A stretch of DNA of 64,000 nt from Theropithecus gelada (lineage: Eukaryota; Chordata; Mammalia; Primates; Cercopithecidae). The notes below the pieces were generated by a model. It was not told where the DNA came from. It worked only from the letters and a program-made list of their open reading frames with translations, and made no database searches. The position numbers and the translations under genes were made by a program. Below are positions 42,801 through 51,701 of the stretch, one piece after another. Each line of letters begins with the position of its first letter. Position 1 is the first letter of the stretch. The stretch covers positions 156,745,732-156,809,731 of the forward strand of contig NC_037673.1 of assembly GCF_003255815.1 (NCBI RefSeq), written 5' to 3'.

Positions 42801-42823
42801 GCGTGAGCAAGAGACTGGCCTAG
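33231..42823 (+). CDS. FABP6: FABP6, ileal bile acid-binding protein (four-exon CDS)
   Basis: Spliced CDS of 67+176+90+54 nt giving 128 residues plus stop, the usual length of gastrotropin. It begins [18 protein letters not shown] and ends VSKRLA. All introns have GT-AG ends and the phases expected of a fatty-acid-binding-protein gene: codon 23 is split, and breaks follow residues 81 and 111. The family folds as a ten-strand beta barrel closed by two helices. This member binds conjugated bile acids in the cytosol of ileal enterocytes and carries them between the apical transporter ASBT and the basolateral exporter OSTalpha/beta. Compared with the human protein as I remember it, there are four substitutions: Leu24, Asp71, Lys79 and Ile112. 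No frameshift or stop is present, so the gene looks intact. A TATA box and a bile-acid receptor element lie upstream and a poly(A) signal downstream. Identity is very secure. Confidence 0.97.
33430..33747 (-). mobile_element. Alu in FABP6 intron 1
   Basis: Antisense full-length Alu; 'gacactctt' repeats at 33425, 33748 and 34075, showing shared target sequence with the next Alu. Confidence 0.94.
33758..34071 (-). mobile_element. Alu in FABP6 intron 1
   Basis: (TTTTA)n head; ends 'ccaccgcgcccggcc'. Confidence 0.95.
34090..34205 (-). mobile_element. MIR fragment
   Basis: 'gaggcccagagaattgagta', 'caaagtcacacagctagtaa'. Confidence 0.65.
34262..34559 (-). mobile_element. Alu in FABP6 intron 1
   Basis: 'gagacgcagtcttgctctgt' to 'gccatgcgcccagcc'. 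Confidence 0.95.
34560..35271. other. FABP6 intron 1, mostly unassigned
   Basis: Starts with an L2/MIR-like piece ('aacatttatcaaacaccagc'); a MIR + trace at 35160-35250 ('attctgtcattaac..tatctgtaaaata'). No exon recognised. Confidence 0.4.
35272..35579 (-). mobile_element. Alu in FABP6 intron 1
   Basis: Flanked by 'agaagacacaatct' and 'agaagacacagtct' (35259, 35580). Confidence 0.94.
35650..35880 (-). mobile_element. MIR in FABP6 intron 1
   Basis: 'gagcacccattatgtgcccg', 'cccatcttgcggatgaatac', 'ctgtctcaggcactgtgctc'; ends ~115 bases before exon 2. Confidence 0.7.
35995..36170 (+). CDS. FABP6: FABP6 coding exon 2
   Basis: Acceptor 'gggtccag|GG' and donor 'TTCAAG|gtgaga'. The 176 nt finish codon 23 and encode residues 24-81, covering the second lid helix ([11 protein letters not shown]) and the strands through FTVGKES and MGGKKFK. 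Residue 79 is Lys (36162-36164); the human reference, as I recall it, has Thr with a common Met variant. A longer open frame runs across both splice sites but is intron read-through. Confidence 0.96.
36355..36495 (-). mobile_element. MIR in FABP6 intron 2
   Basis: 'aatagctaatacttgctgaa', 'gcagttaatcccatgacatt'. Confidence 0.55.
36510..36831 (+). mobile_element. Alu in FABP6 intron 2
   Basis: 'ggccaggcacagtggctctt' to (AAAT)n of ~10 units. Confidence 0.95.
36893..37183 (-). mobile_element. Alu in FABP6 intron 2
   Basis: Antisense; flanked by 'taagtgctttttt'-type copies (acgtgcttttttt 36889, aagtgctttttta 37184). Inverted relative to the Alu 62 bases away. Confidence 0.94.
37220..37450 (+). 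mobile_element. MIR in FABP6 intron 2
   Basis: 'ctggctgggtttgaaacc'-type text, 'gccttgggtaagtcatttta', 'gcacctggcatagtgcctac'. Confidence 0.7.
37498..37800 (+). mobile_element. Alu in FABP6 intron 2
   Basis: 'ggccgggcacggtggctcag' to A-rich tail; 'gaactgaagaaactg' and 'gaagtgaagaaactg' flank. Confidence 0.95.
37801..38321. other. FABP6 intron 2, unassigned
   Basis: MIR-like trace at the start ('aactgaggctcagggatac'), then unique sequence. Confidence 0.4.
38322..38612 (-). mobile_element. Alu in FABP6 intron 2
   Basis: Flanked by 'cttggtaaattctt' copies (38311, 38613). Ends ~93 bases from exon 3. Confidence 0.95.
38706..38795 (+). CDS. FABP6: FABP6 coding exon 3
   Basis: Acceptor 'cattccag|GCC' and donor 'GTGGAG|gtgagt'. 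Exactly 30 codons, residues 82-111 (ATVQMEGGK to GDKLVE), forming the strands after the barrel gap. Both ends are phase 0. An antisense Alu ends about 95 nt upstream of the acceptor. Confidence 0.96.
38880..39095 (-). mobile_element. MIR in FABP6 intron 3
   Basis: 'ttgtgccaggttctatgctg', 'gactgaggcacggggaagct', 'agagctgggatttgatgcta'. Confidence 0.75.
39096..39749. other. FABP6 intron 3, unassigned
   Basis: Unique; repeated phrase 'aatattggca' (39301, 39332). Ends with TC-rich DNA 39655-39680. No exon recognised. Confidence 0.4.
39898..40192 (-). mobile_element. Alu in FABP6 intron 3
   Basis: 'gagacagagtcttgctctgt' to 'ccactgtgcccggcc'; ~10-base gap near 40123. Confidence 0.94.
40193..40495 (-). 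mobile_element. Alu in FABP6 intron 3
   Basis: Directly follows the previous Alu; 'gtgtctg' flanks the pair at 39890 and 40498. Confidence 0.94.
40665..40765 (-). mobile_element. MIR fragment
   Basis: 'attatactcattttacagag', 'catggccacacagctagtac'. Confidence 0.6.
40882..41186 (+). mobile_element. Alu in FABP6 intron 3
   Basis: 'ggctgggtgtggtggctcat' to 21-base poly-A; 'aatctaaaac' / 'agtctaacaa' edges. Confidence 0.94.
41187..41780. other. FABP6 intron 3, unassigned, CA-rich patch
   Basis: Imperfect CA repeats at 41527-41600 (cacacacatgacacagccag). Open frames here show no domain. Confidence 0.4.
41780..42385 (+). mobile_element. LINE-2 3' end in FABP6 intron 3
   Basis: Diverged L2 order: 'ttgaccttccatggccttac', 'aggtatgctctgcccagccc', 'cttccagagagtagggactg', 'catcactgagcacgtgacag'. 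Confidence 0.6.
42395..42505 (+). mobile_element. MIR fragment
   Basis: 'gtggccttggaagggttact', 'ttttctcatctgtacaatga', 'ggctgttgggaggattaaat'. Confidence 0.7.
42770..42823 (+). CDS. FABP6: FABP6 coding exon 4 and stop
   Basis: Acceptor 'cttctttcag|ATC'. Encodes residues 112-128 ([17 protein letters not shown]) and the TAG stop at 42821-42823. The first codon is Ile where I remember Val in human. Contains the conserved terminal Arg-x-x-Lys-Arg segment of this subfamily. The 3' UTR is short, about 55 nt. Confidence 0.96.
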   Translation: MSTIGGVTYERVSKRLA

Positions 42824-42859
42824 GCATCCAGGCCCGGCCCAGGGAGCTACAAACCCGCC

Positions 42860-42865
42860 AATAAA
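42860..42865 (+). terminator. FABP6: FABP6 poly(A) signal
   Basis: AATAAA lies 36 bases after the TAG stop, followed at ~20 nt by a plausible cleavage zone and a T/G-rich stretch (42901-42930). This gives a very short 3' UTR, as known for this gene. Confidence 0.85.
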
Positions 42866-42889
42866 ACTGATACAAGGACAGACGCTGCT

Positions 42890-43801
42890 CGCTCCAGAAC
42901 CTCTTTGTTTTTCTTTTCTGGTGTCTTGGGATGGGCTCTGGCTGGGTGAGGGCGGGAAAGCCCCCAAGGGTGGCCACATGGGCCACACATTGGCCCTGAG
43001 ATCCCTGTGAGATTCACGTCATGGCAGAGCAAGACATGAATGTGGATGACTGCAATGCTCCTGCCCTCTGGGTGAGGCTGAAGGTGGCACACAGGAAGCA
43101 TGGTGGGCACACTTCTGTGGCCCCTTCGCCCCACTCTGCCACCCACTACTCTGTGCTGCTTGAAGGTTCCTTTATGGAGACAAAGTCAGCTGGGAAAGGT
43201 AACACATTGATTCTCGGATGGGCCACAGGACAGGCATATCAGGACTTGGGGGTTGTGGGGTGGGAGCTGTTCCTCTGGGAAGGGCCCCGGCTGCTGGGCT
43301 CCAAAGCTCAAAGTAGGGATGGACCAGGGCTCGCCCAGGGAAGCTGTTTCAGCTTGGCCAGGGTTCTGCTGTTATTCGCTGTGGAGTCATCCCTTTGGTC
43401 CTCAGTTTACCCACTGAGGGGTACAAAGGGGGTCCAGGAGGACCAATGACGGTTTGAGGGGGATCAGTGGTCTATGAGATGGCAAAGGGGCAATGGGGGT
43501 GATAGGAGGGGCAGGAGGTACTGGAGTATCCTGGCTTTGACTCACAGGGCTTGGGCGGGGTGCCTGGGAAGAACTTCGAGAGGCTACGGGGGGCTGGGAA
43601 GGGGGGTGGGGGCGGGGTCACCCTGACATCTGGTGCCTGGAGTCCTGGGTTGAGAAGCATTCTGAGGCAACGTTTGGGTTTCGCAGATGTCCTGGGACAA
43701 TCTCTAATCCAGAATCCTGAAGGGGACCTTTTTCATCCTCCTCTCTCCTTGGAAGTGTTACCACATCTGGGTACCACCTTGACCTCTTTTTTACCCAATA
43801 T
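42890..43801. other. intergenic sequence just past FABP6
   Basis: GC-rich and repeat-poor; no exon, RNA gene or named repeat recognised. A G-rich run lies at 43588-43616 (G-quadruplex capable). Confidence 0.4.
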
Positions 43802-44107
43802 TTTTCTTTTCTTTTTTTTTTTTTTTGAGACGGAGTTTTGCCCTTATTGCCCAGGCTGGAGTGCAATGGCATGATCTTGGCTCACCGCAACCTCCGCCTC
43901 CTGGGCTCAAGCGATTCTCCTGCCTCAGCCTCCCAAGTAGCTAGGATTATAGGCAAGTGCCACCACGCCTGGCTAATTTTGTATTTTTAGTAGAGACAGG
44001 ATTTCTCCATGTTGGTCAGGCTGGTCTCAAACTTCTGACCTCAGGTGGTCCACCTGCCTCGGCCTCCCAAAGTATTGGGATTACAGGCGTGAGCCACTGC
44101 GCCCGGC
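43802..44107 (-). mobile_element. Alu, full length
   Basis: 'gagacggagttttgccctta' to 'ccactgcgcccggc'; 'taccc' flanks. Confidence 0.94.
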
Positions 44108-45030
44108 TACCCTGTATTTTCCTATGTGACAATTCACTTATTTTTACTATAATGGAAAATCACGTCACTTCCACACATAGACAACCACTGTTATTTGCCA
44201 TAATTTAAAACTATTTAAAAAGTCAAAGCTGAACAATGTTGACTTCTAGCCAGATTCCGTTGCCTGCCCAAGGCCCTGGGCCTAAGGCCTCCCTTTGTGA
44301 AAAGGGTGAGAGAGGTAAAAGATATAGTGGTATCAAATGGGAAAATTTATCCTTAACTTACCAAAATTCCTGAGATACTACTGAAAGGAGAACGTACTCA
44401 CTATAAGAGTTGAATTACCGAAGGCAGGTAGTACTTACATTATTTCGAATGTACAAGTCCCACATGTGAGACATAAGGAATAAGGTTTGTCCAGAGCTTT
44501 GCATGGGGTATGGCACACAGAAGGGGCCTAATAAGTGCTACCTGACCTAAGGTCCTTCTAGCTCTGTGCAGTTTGCAGCCTTTCACTCTTGTGGGCCAGC
44601 CTTAACCTGGACAGATGTCACGGCCCAGGTCACAGGCAGCCTTTTCCTGCCTCCTCCCACATTCTACTTTGAAACCTTATCTTTCTAAGAACAATACACA
44701 GCCTCTCCCCCTCCACCCAGCAAGGACCCATGAATTCCACCGTTTTGCCAAGACTTATTACTAATTAAGTGAACTAGGTAAGCATTAAATTAAACTAGCA
44801 GTGTTGCTGTTTCCCCTCCAGACTGAATAATTACTCATAATGAGCTTGGATAATAGGTCTCTAAATAACAGAGTTAACTATAATTAGGCTGAAAATTGAG
44901 AGAAGGGGAGAGAGAGAAAGAAGAAGGAAGAGGAGAGAGAGAGGGAGGGAGGGAGAGACAGAAGAGATAAGGTAGAAGTTTTACTCCTGTAATTGATTCA
45001 GGAACAAATTCAAATTGTTGGCAGGGGAGA
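44108..45030. other. intergenic, AT-rich conserved-looking core and GA-rich tract
   Basis: 44735-44890 is dense in TAAT/TTAA homeobox-like cores (ctaattaagtg, taattactcataatgag) with a GTTAACTATAATT half-palindrome at 44873. A GA-rich tract spans 44900-44969. No exon. Confidence 0.4.
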
Positions 45031-45339
45031 AATTCTTTTTTTTTTTTTTTTTTTTTTTTGAAACAGAGTCTTGCTCTGTCACCAGGCTTAAGTGCGGTAA
45101 CGTGATCTCAGCTCATTGCAACCTCTGACTCTCTGGTTCAAGCGATTCTCCTGCCTCAGCCTCATGAGTGGCGTGGATTACAGGTACGTGCCACCACGCC
45201 CAGCTAATTTTTGTATTTTTAGTAGAGACGGGGTTTCACCATGTTGGTCAGGATGGTCTCGATCTCCTGACCTCGTGATCCCCCTGCCTAGGCCTCCCAA
45301 AGTGTTGGGATTACAGGCATAAGCCACAGCCCCCAGTCA
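45031..45339 (-). mobile_element. Alu, full length
   Basis: Flanked by 'ggggagaaattct' and 'ggggagaaagtct'. Confidence 0.95.
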
Positions 45340-45364
45340 GGGGAGAAAGTCTGAAGCCTGTGTT

Positions 45365-45520
45365 GTTATAAACTCACAGATTCACAGACGATGGAAAAGC
45401 AGGACCTCAGCTCTCAACTAGTTTAAACTCTGTATTTCACAGACATGGAAACTGAGGATCAGAGAGGAAAAGAAATTCATCCAAAGTCACACAGCAGTGA
45501 GTGAGTGAGTCTCTGAGAGT
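45365..45520 (-). mobile_element. MIR-like fragment
   Basis: 'atggaaactgaggatcagag', 'caaagtcacacagcagtgag'. Confidence 0.5.
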
Positions 45521-45674
45521 AATGCGGGTGTGGGCTTCACCCACCAATGCAGCTACAGTTTCTCAGTGTGGGTAAATAGAATAAGGCAAGCTGGAGAAAA
45601 GCACCTATGTCATTGGCATCTTGGCAGGGAGGATTCCTCAGCCAGAAGAGCCAGTGGTTAAGAGCTTTGACTCT

Positions 45675-45956
45675 GGGCCGAGTGCGGTGGCTCACACCTG
45701 TAATCCCAGCACTTTGGGAGGCTGAGACAGGAGGACCATTTGAGCCCAGGAGTTTGAGAACATAAGGAGACTTCATCTCTACAAAAAATTAAAACATTAG
45801 CTGGGCATGTTGGCACATGCCTGTGGTCCCAGCTACTTGGGAGGCTGTGGTGGGAGGATAGAATGGGCCCGGGAAAGTCAAGGCTGCAGTGAGCCATGAT
45901 TGCACCACTGCATTCCAGCCTGGGTGACACAGCGAGACCCTGTCTCAAAAAAAAAG
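45675..45956 (+). mobile_element. Alu
   Basis: 'ctgggccgagtgcggtggct' to short poly-A; ~15 bases missing near 45755. 'agagctttg' flanks both sides. Confidence 0.94.
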
Positions 45957-45964
45957 AGCTTTGG

Positions 45965-46266
45965 GGACGGGCACAGTGGCTCACACCTATAATCCCAGCA
46001 CTTTGGGAGGCTGAGGCGGGTGGATCACTTGAGGTCAGGAGTTAGAGACTAGCCTGGCCAACACAGTGAAACCCCATCTCCACTAAAAATACAAAAATTA
46101 ACCAAGTGTGGTAGCACATGCCTGTAATCTCAGCTACTTGGGAGGCTGAAGCAGGAAAATCACTTGATCCCAGGAGGTGGAGGCTGCAGTGAGCTGAGAT
46201 GTGCCATTGCACTCCAGCCTGGGTGGCAGAACGAGACTCTGTCTCAAAAAAAAAAAAAAAAAAAAA
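45965..46266 (+). mobile_element. Alu, full length
   Basis: 'ggggacgggcacagtggctc' to 21-base poly-A. Confidence 0.95.
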
Positions 46267-46267
46267 G

Positions 46268-46440
46268 AGATTTGGTTTTGGAGTCACATTACTAGGATTT
46301 GAATCTTTTCTTTATCACCTAGTAGCTGTGTCACCTTGGGGTAAGTTCATGCATTTCTCTGAGCCTCAGTTTCCTCACCTGTCAATGGGAATAACAACTG
46401 TACTTACCTAATAGAGTTGCTCAAAGTCACTCAATGTTAG
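46268..46440 (+). mobile_element. MIR
   Basis: 'cacctagtagctgtgtcacc', 'gagcctcagtttcctcacct'. Confidence 0.75.
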
Positions 46441-46489
46441 TTTTACCATCACCTCCATCATCACAACCATCACTCTCAGGTCAGTGCAA

Positions 46490-46620
46490 TCAAAGGGTTA
46501 GGAATGCCTCTGTCACTAACTTGTGAGTCACTGGACCTCTCTGAGCCTCATCTTGGTCATGTGTAAAATGAGTTAGTAAGACCTTCCCTTCCTTGGTCAC
46601 AGGGGAGTTACAAGGATAAA
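46490..46620 (+). mobile_element. MIR fragment
   Basis: 'gagtcactggacctctctga', 'catgtgtaaaatgagttagt'. Confidence 0.65.
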
Positions 46621-46635
46621 GGGTAAAAATCCATG

Positions 46636-46886
46636 CTTTGGGAGGACAAGGCGGGCAGATCACTGAGCCAGGAGTTCAAGAACCAGCCTGGGCAACATGG
46701 TGAAACCCCATCTCTACGAAAATACAAAAGTTAGCCGGCATGGTAGCATGTGCCTTTAGTCCCAGCTACTTGGGAGGATGAGGTGGGACAATCACCTGAG
46801 CCCGAGGAGGTCGAAGCTGCAGTGGCCATGATTGCACCACTGCATTGCTGCCTGGTGACAGAGTGAGATCCCGTTTCAAAAAAGTA
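46636..46886 (+). mobile_element. 5'-truncated Alu
   Basis: Begins at 'ctttgggaggacaaggcggg'; 'aatccatg' flanks (46630, 46895). Confidence 0.92.
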
Positions 46887-47140
46887 TTTTTTTAATCCAT
46901 GTTCGTGACTCCCAGAAAGTTAGATTGGCTTCATCATTTGCTGCACTGTGCAACAAGCTAGAAGGACTTCCCATTCCACAGACCTGGTTCAGGTGCCCTT
47001 TACCACAGGGTCTCTCTGACCTTCACCCTGACATTTGGGAGCCATCTCTCCCACTCTGCCCGGGCACCTGCCTCCCTCCTGGCAAGCTCCTTTGGTGAAC
47101 TTGGGAGCTACTCATAGCATCTTTAAAGATCACCACTAGG
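46887..47140. other. L2-like intergenic sequence
   Basis: 'cagggtctctctgaccttca' and 'ccctgacatttgg' resemble L2; rest unassigned. Confidence 0.35.
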
Positions 47141-47430
47141 GCTGGGCGCAGTGGCTTATGCCTGTGATCTAAGCACTTTGGGAGACGGAGGTGGGCAGAT
47201 CGCTTGAGCTCAGGAGTTTGAGACCAGCCTAGATAACATGGTGAAACAAAAAACTTAGCTGGGCTTGGTGGTGTGCGTCTGTAGTCCCAGATACTTGGGA
47301 GGCTGAGGCGGGAGGATGGCTTGAGCCCAGGAGGCAGAGGTTGCAGTGCGCTGAGATCACGCCACTGCACTCCAGCCTGGGGGAAAGAGCCAGACAATGT
47401 CTTTAAAAAATCAAAAAAAAAAAAAAAAAG
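47141..47430 (+). mobile_element. Alu
   Basis: Flanked by 'aagatcaccactagg' (47126) and 'aagatcaccattagg' (47434). Confidence 0.95.
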
Positions 47431-47584
47431 AAGAAGATCACCATTAGGTGGCACTCTGCCACCTGCCTGCCATTCCTTGGATACCTGATGTGTTTGGGGG
47501 GAAGGAGCAGTGAAATCTTGAGTGATTGGGCCTTCGTGTGGCTGTGTGTCAACTAAGGGTGACATGGCATGGTGAGACCTTCAG

Positions 47585-47745
47585 CCTCCCGGATCCTCGT
47601 ATCCTCATCTAGGCAATGGTGATAATCCAACTAGCTCATGGTGGCGTTGTGAGGGCAAAAGAGGAGTAAGGATAAGAGCATGAGGAAAGTGCCAAAGACA
47701 GGGCCTGCCGCATAGTAAGCGTGCACAAAGGAGCTATTAAAGGCT
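47585..47745 (+). mobile_element. MIR fragment
   Basis: 'ctcatctaggcaatggtgat', 'ccgcatagtaagcgtgcaca'. Confidence 0.6.
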
Positions 47746-47934
47746 CTTCTTGAAAGGTCTACTGGTGAGAACTGGCACATATAGGGTAGGGCTTTAGAGC
47801 AGGGAGAAGTGTCCAAGCCTGGCTGTGCACGAGCTTCTCCTGGGAAACCTCCCATCTCAGACCTGCTGGACCTGACTCTAGGTAACAAGACCATGGACTG
47901 CCACTGGGACATGCTCCCTTGCTAGGTATGACCT

Positions 47935-48060
47935 GGGAGACGGTTCCAGTCCCACCCTCTCATTTACAGATGGAGAAACTGAGCTCTAGAAAAGGGAAAT
48001 TACCTGCCTAAGTCCACACAGCTGGGGAGCAGCAGAAGGCCTGACTTCCAGATGTCCTGC
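47935..48060 (-). mobile_element. MIR fragment
   Basis: 'catttacagatggagaaact', 'aagtccacacagctggggag'. Confidence 0.65.
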
Positions 48061-48418
48061 CTGTGTTTCTCTGACAAGGGCAGGGGCCTACAACCAGCCA
48101 TAGCTGGCCCAGGAGAAGCCTGGCCACTTGAGTTCTTCCTTTGAAGTGGGAGCTGGGTTGGAGGGAGGTCTCACCTGAGCCCTAAAGAAGGGGGGGTCCA
48201 CTTATTTCCAGTGGTCCTTGTGGAATTCACTGCTGAATGATGATACCACATGTCCCAGGCTTCCTTACCATACACCTGAACCACAGACCAGGTTGGCAGC
48301 CTTTCCTTTAAAATGAGGGGACAGAGGTTCAGAATGGAGAGATGGTTATCGTCAAGACCAGACGCTCTCAGACCTCTCACCTCTCAGGCTCTGTGTTCTT
48401 GTCTAGATTCCACTCTTT
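48061..48418. other. intergenic, unassigned (MIR trace)
   Basis: Unique; 'cctttaaaatgaggggacag' near 48300 looks like antisense MIR. No exon. Confidence 0.4.
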
Positions 48419-48713
48419 TTCTTTTTTTTTTTTTTGAGAGAGAGTTTTACTCTTATTGCCCAGGCCAGAGTGCAGTGGCACAATCTCCACTCACTGCAAC
48501 CTCTGCCTCCCTGGTTCAAGTGATTCTCCTGCCTCAGCCTCCCAAGTAGCTGGGATTACAGGTGCCTGCCACTATGCCTGGCTAATTTTTTGTATTTTTA
48601 GTAGAGAGAGGGTTTCATGTTGGCCAGGCTGGTCTCAAACTCCTGACCTCAGGTGATCCATCTGCCTTGGCCTCCCAAAGTGCTGGGATTACAGGCGTGA
48701 GCCCCTACACCCA
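48419..48713 (-). mobile_element. Alu, full length
   Basis: Flanked by 'agattccactct' (48406, 48718). Confidence 0.95.
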
Positions 48714-48872
48714 TCTTAGATTCCACTCTAACTTAAAATGTTTTATCGGCTATTTGTTAAAATGTTTTAAATTTGATTTTAAAAAGTTTAAAAAATTAAT
48801 TTCCTAGAAAGCACAGAATCCCAGCTTATCTGGAAACATGGAGCTTACATCTCTGAAAGATAATACCAGGTA

Positions 48873-49168
48873 GAAGCCGGGCGCGGTGGCTCATGCCTGT
48901 AATCCCAGCACTTTGGGAGGCCGAGGCAGGTGGATCACGAGGTCAGAAGATCAAGACCATTCTGGCTAACATGGTGAAACCCCGTCTCTACTAAAAATAC
49001 AAAAAAATTAGCAGGGCATGGCGGCGTGTGCCTGTAGTCCCAGCTGCTGGGGAGCCTGAGGCAGAAGAATGGCATGAACTCGGGAGGCGGAGCTTGCAGT
49101 GAGCCGAGATCGTGCCACTGCACTCCAGCCTGGGTGACAGAGCGAGACTCCGTCTCAAAAAAAAAAAA
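48873..49168 (+). mobile_element. Alu (Y/S), near consensus
   Basis: 'gccgggcgcggtggctcatg'; 'taccaggtag' flanks (48863, 49172). Confidence 0.95.
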
Positions 49169-49949
49169 GAATACCAGGTAGGAACTGAGTAGACATCATA
49201 TCCATCATATCCTCTAGGGGGACACTGACTACATTACAGCTCGACACAGTCCCCACCACCTCGCACTGTCAGTCATCCAGCTGGATTTGCACACACATGG
49301 TACCTACCTGGCCCTGGCGGGCATTTGACCTGAGACACCTACCAAATGCTTTGCTGCCTTCTGCTGAAATTCGGTTCACAAGGGTCTACTCTGAGGAACA
49401 GACCCTGGTTCATGAGGGCTGCTAAGATTCTCTTCCAGGCACCTGGTGCCAGGGATTGCCTCAGAAACACAAGGATGCTGGTTGCTGGCAAAGAGGAGGG
49501 CAGCTCTTTAGGCTGTTTGACAAGCTGGATGGTACCTGGAGCTGGTCTGAGCCAGCAGTGAGGCAGGTCCCCTCCTGGGGGAAGGTCTGGGGAGGCCCCA
49601 AGCCTGGTCCCCGTCTTCACCTTCACAGATGGGGCTGGGAGCTCAGGGAGCCCTTCCCAGATCCGAGCGTATTAGAAGCAGACAGATGGAGCCGCAAATC
49701 ATGTTAGCCGGTGGCAGATGTGCAAGGAGCTACGGTTCTGTGTCTGCTGGTGAGCGTGCTCTGAGAACCCCAGCCATGAATCAGGAGTGTGAACGCCAGG
49801 CAACTCTTTGCTTTTATGAACCCGTGTCCATGGTCCTGCCCTGGTGGGGTGTTCCCTACCAGGCGAGTGGCTGGCCAGCTGGGCCAGCCACGGAGCCTTT
49901 GCCTCTGGCATTCCAAAGCCATTGAGTCAGGAGCACAGGATGGTGGCAG
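49169..49949. other. intergenic, unassigned
   Basis: Unique GC-moderate DNA; several short frames but no domain or splice structure recognised. Confidence 0.4.
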
Positions 49950-50180
49950 ATTGAGACGGCGTGGGCTTGAACTGTGGCTCCTTCACTGCCGCTGCTGTCC
50001 TTAGGCAAACAACCTCTCTGCACCCTTATTTTCTGATCTGTAAAACACAGCTAATAATACTTCCTATTTTGTAGGGTTACTAGGATGGCTGTAAGAAATA
50101 GTATGAGCAAGTGCCTGAAACACAGTAAGTACTTAACAAATGCCAGCTGCAATGACTATTGCCACCTTCACCAGGAGCTA
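49950..50180 (+). mobile_element. MIR
   Basis: 'tgaactgtggctccttcact', 'ttattttctgatctgtaaaa', 'gcctgaaacacagtaagtac'. Confidence 0.75.
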
Positions 50181-50363
50181 TTATTATATGGGGTGGTGGG
50201 ACGGGAGGTAGTTTAGGGCACAGCCGTAAAATCAGGTAAACAAATTAATGCAGTCATTTCGGATGGTTTGAATACCATGCAGAAAATGAACAGCTAACAA
50301 GAGAATGATTAGGGTTGTTACAAAGGCCTGTTCGGAAGGTAGCATGTGAGTTGAGACCTATGG

Positions 50364-50576
50364 CAGGGTTTCTTAGCCTCAATACTATTGCCATTTGGGC
50401 TGGACAATTTTTTGCCATGAGGGGCTCTCCTGTACAGTATAGGATGTTTAGCAACATCCTGGACCTCTACTCACTATATGCTGGTAGTATCTCCCCTCAG
50501 TTCCAACCAAGTGGATGTACAGACATTGACAAATGTCCCCTGGGGGTCAAAAATGACCCCTGTTGAAAATCACTGA
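50364..50576 (-). mobile_element. MER20-type hAT-Charlie element
   Basis: Near full length antisense: 'gggtttcttagcctcaatac', 'aggatgtttagcaacatcct', 'gacaaatgtcccctgggggt', ending 'gttgaaaatcactg'. Confidence 0.8.
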
Positions 50577-50596
50577 TATAAAGGGTGAGCAGCAGG

Positions 50597-50898
50597 CCAG
50601 GCGCTGTGGCTCACATCTGTAATCCTAGCACTTTGGAAGGCGAAAGCGGGCGGATCTCCTGAGGTCAGGAGTTTGAGACCAGCCCGGCCAACATGGTGAA
50701 ACGTCACCTCTACTAAAAATACAAAAATTAGTTGGGCACGGTGGCGCTTGCCTGTCATCTCAGCTACCCGAGTGGGTGAGGCAGGATAATCACTTGAACC
50801 CAGGAAGCGGAGGCTGCAGTGAGCTGAGATGATGCGACTGCATTCCAGCCTGCGTGACAGAGCAACTTTGTCTCAGGAAAAAAAAAAAAAAAAAAAAG
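50597..50898 (+). mobile_element. Alu, full length
   Basis: 'ggccaggcgctgtggctcac' to poly-A; 'gggtgag' flanks. Confidence 0.95.
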
Positions 50899-51393
50899 GG
50901 GGTGAGGAGCCAGTCCCACAAGGACTAAGGGGAAGGGCAGAAATAGCTTTGGAGAGATGGACTTTGAACCCTGAGGGCAGGAGGAACTGGAACCCTGACC
51001 CTAACCCTAATCCAGGCATTCAGTCAGCAGTGCTAGTTTGGAAAGAAGCAGATTCTTCTTGGAAAAGAAGTCTGGGTGTCCTAGCCCTTCACACAGCTAA
51101 GCCAAAGAAATGCTGCACAGAACAAAGAAATACTAAGTATAGGTCTACGACTCAAATGGTTCAGACATTCAGACGGGGATGCTGCTTCCTTACTCTCATT
51201 TGAGTTTGGGAACCAGTTCCTGCAGTTAATCCTTCAATGTTTCTTCAAATAAATCACATGGGCAGTCTCTGGGTGCCTTTGCGCACGGAGAGATGGCAGA
51301 GCAGGTGCCTAAGCCAGTGCTGTTTGCATATCTGGGTAACATCTGTTGGTCACCCATTGCAGAAGCAGTTTTCAGATCAAAACATTTCAAAGG
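50899..51393. other. intergenic, unassigned
   Basis: Contains about three telomere-like CCCTAA units at 50991-51011. Otherwise unique. Confidence 0.4.
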
Positions 51394-51690
51394 CATGGGC
51401 ATGGTGGCTCTCGCCTGTAATCCCAGCACTTTGGGAGGCCGAGGCGGGCAGATCACCTGAGGTCAGGAGTTTGAGACCAGTCTGACCAACATGATGAAAC
51501 CCCATCTCTATTAAAAATACAAAAATTAGCTGAGTATGGTGGCTGTAATCCAGCTATGTGGGAGGCTGAGGCAGGAGAATCAGTTGAACCTGGGAGGTGG
51601 AGGTTGACTGAGTCAAGATTGCGCCACTGCACTCCAGCCTGGGCGACAGAGCAAGACTCTGGCTCAAAAAAGAAAAAAAAAAAAAAAAAA
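51394..51690 (+). mobile_element. Alu
   Basis: 'gcatgggcatggtggctctc' to poly-A; 'aaaacatttca' flanks (51379, 51701). Confidence 0.95.
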
Positions 51691-51701
51691 AGTAAGTCAA
51701 A

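Noticed and set aside
47023..47565. 180-residue - strand frame
   Set aside because: Made mostly of an Alu in antisense plus non-coding flanks; no domain.
50991..51011. Interstitial telomere repeat
   Set aside because: Only about three CCCTAA-like units; chance or too short to interpret.
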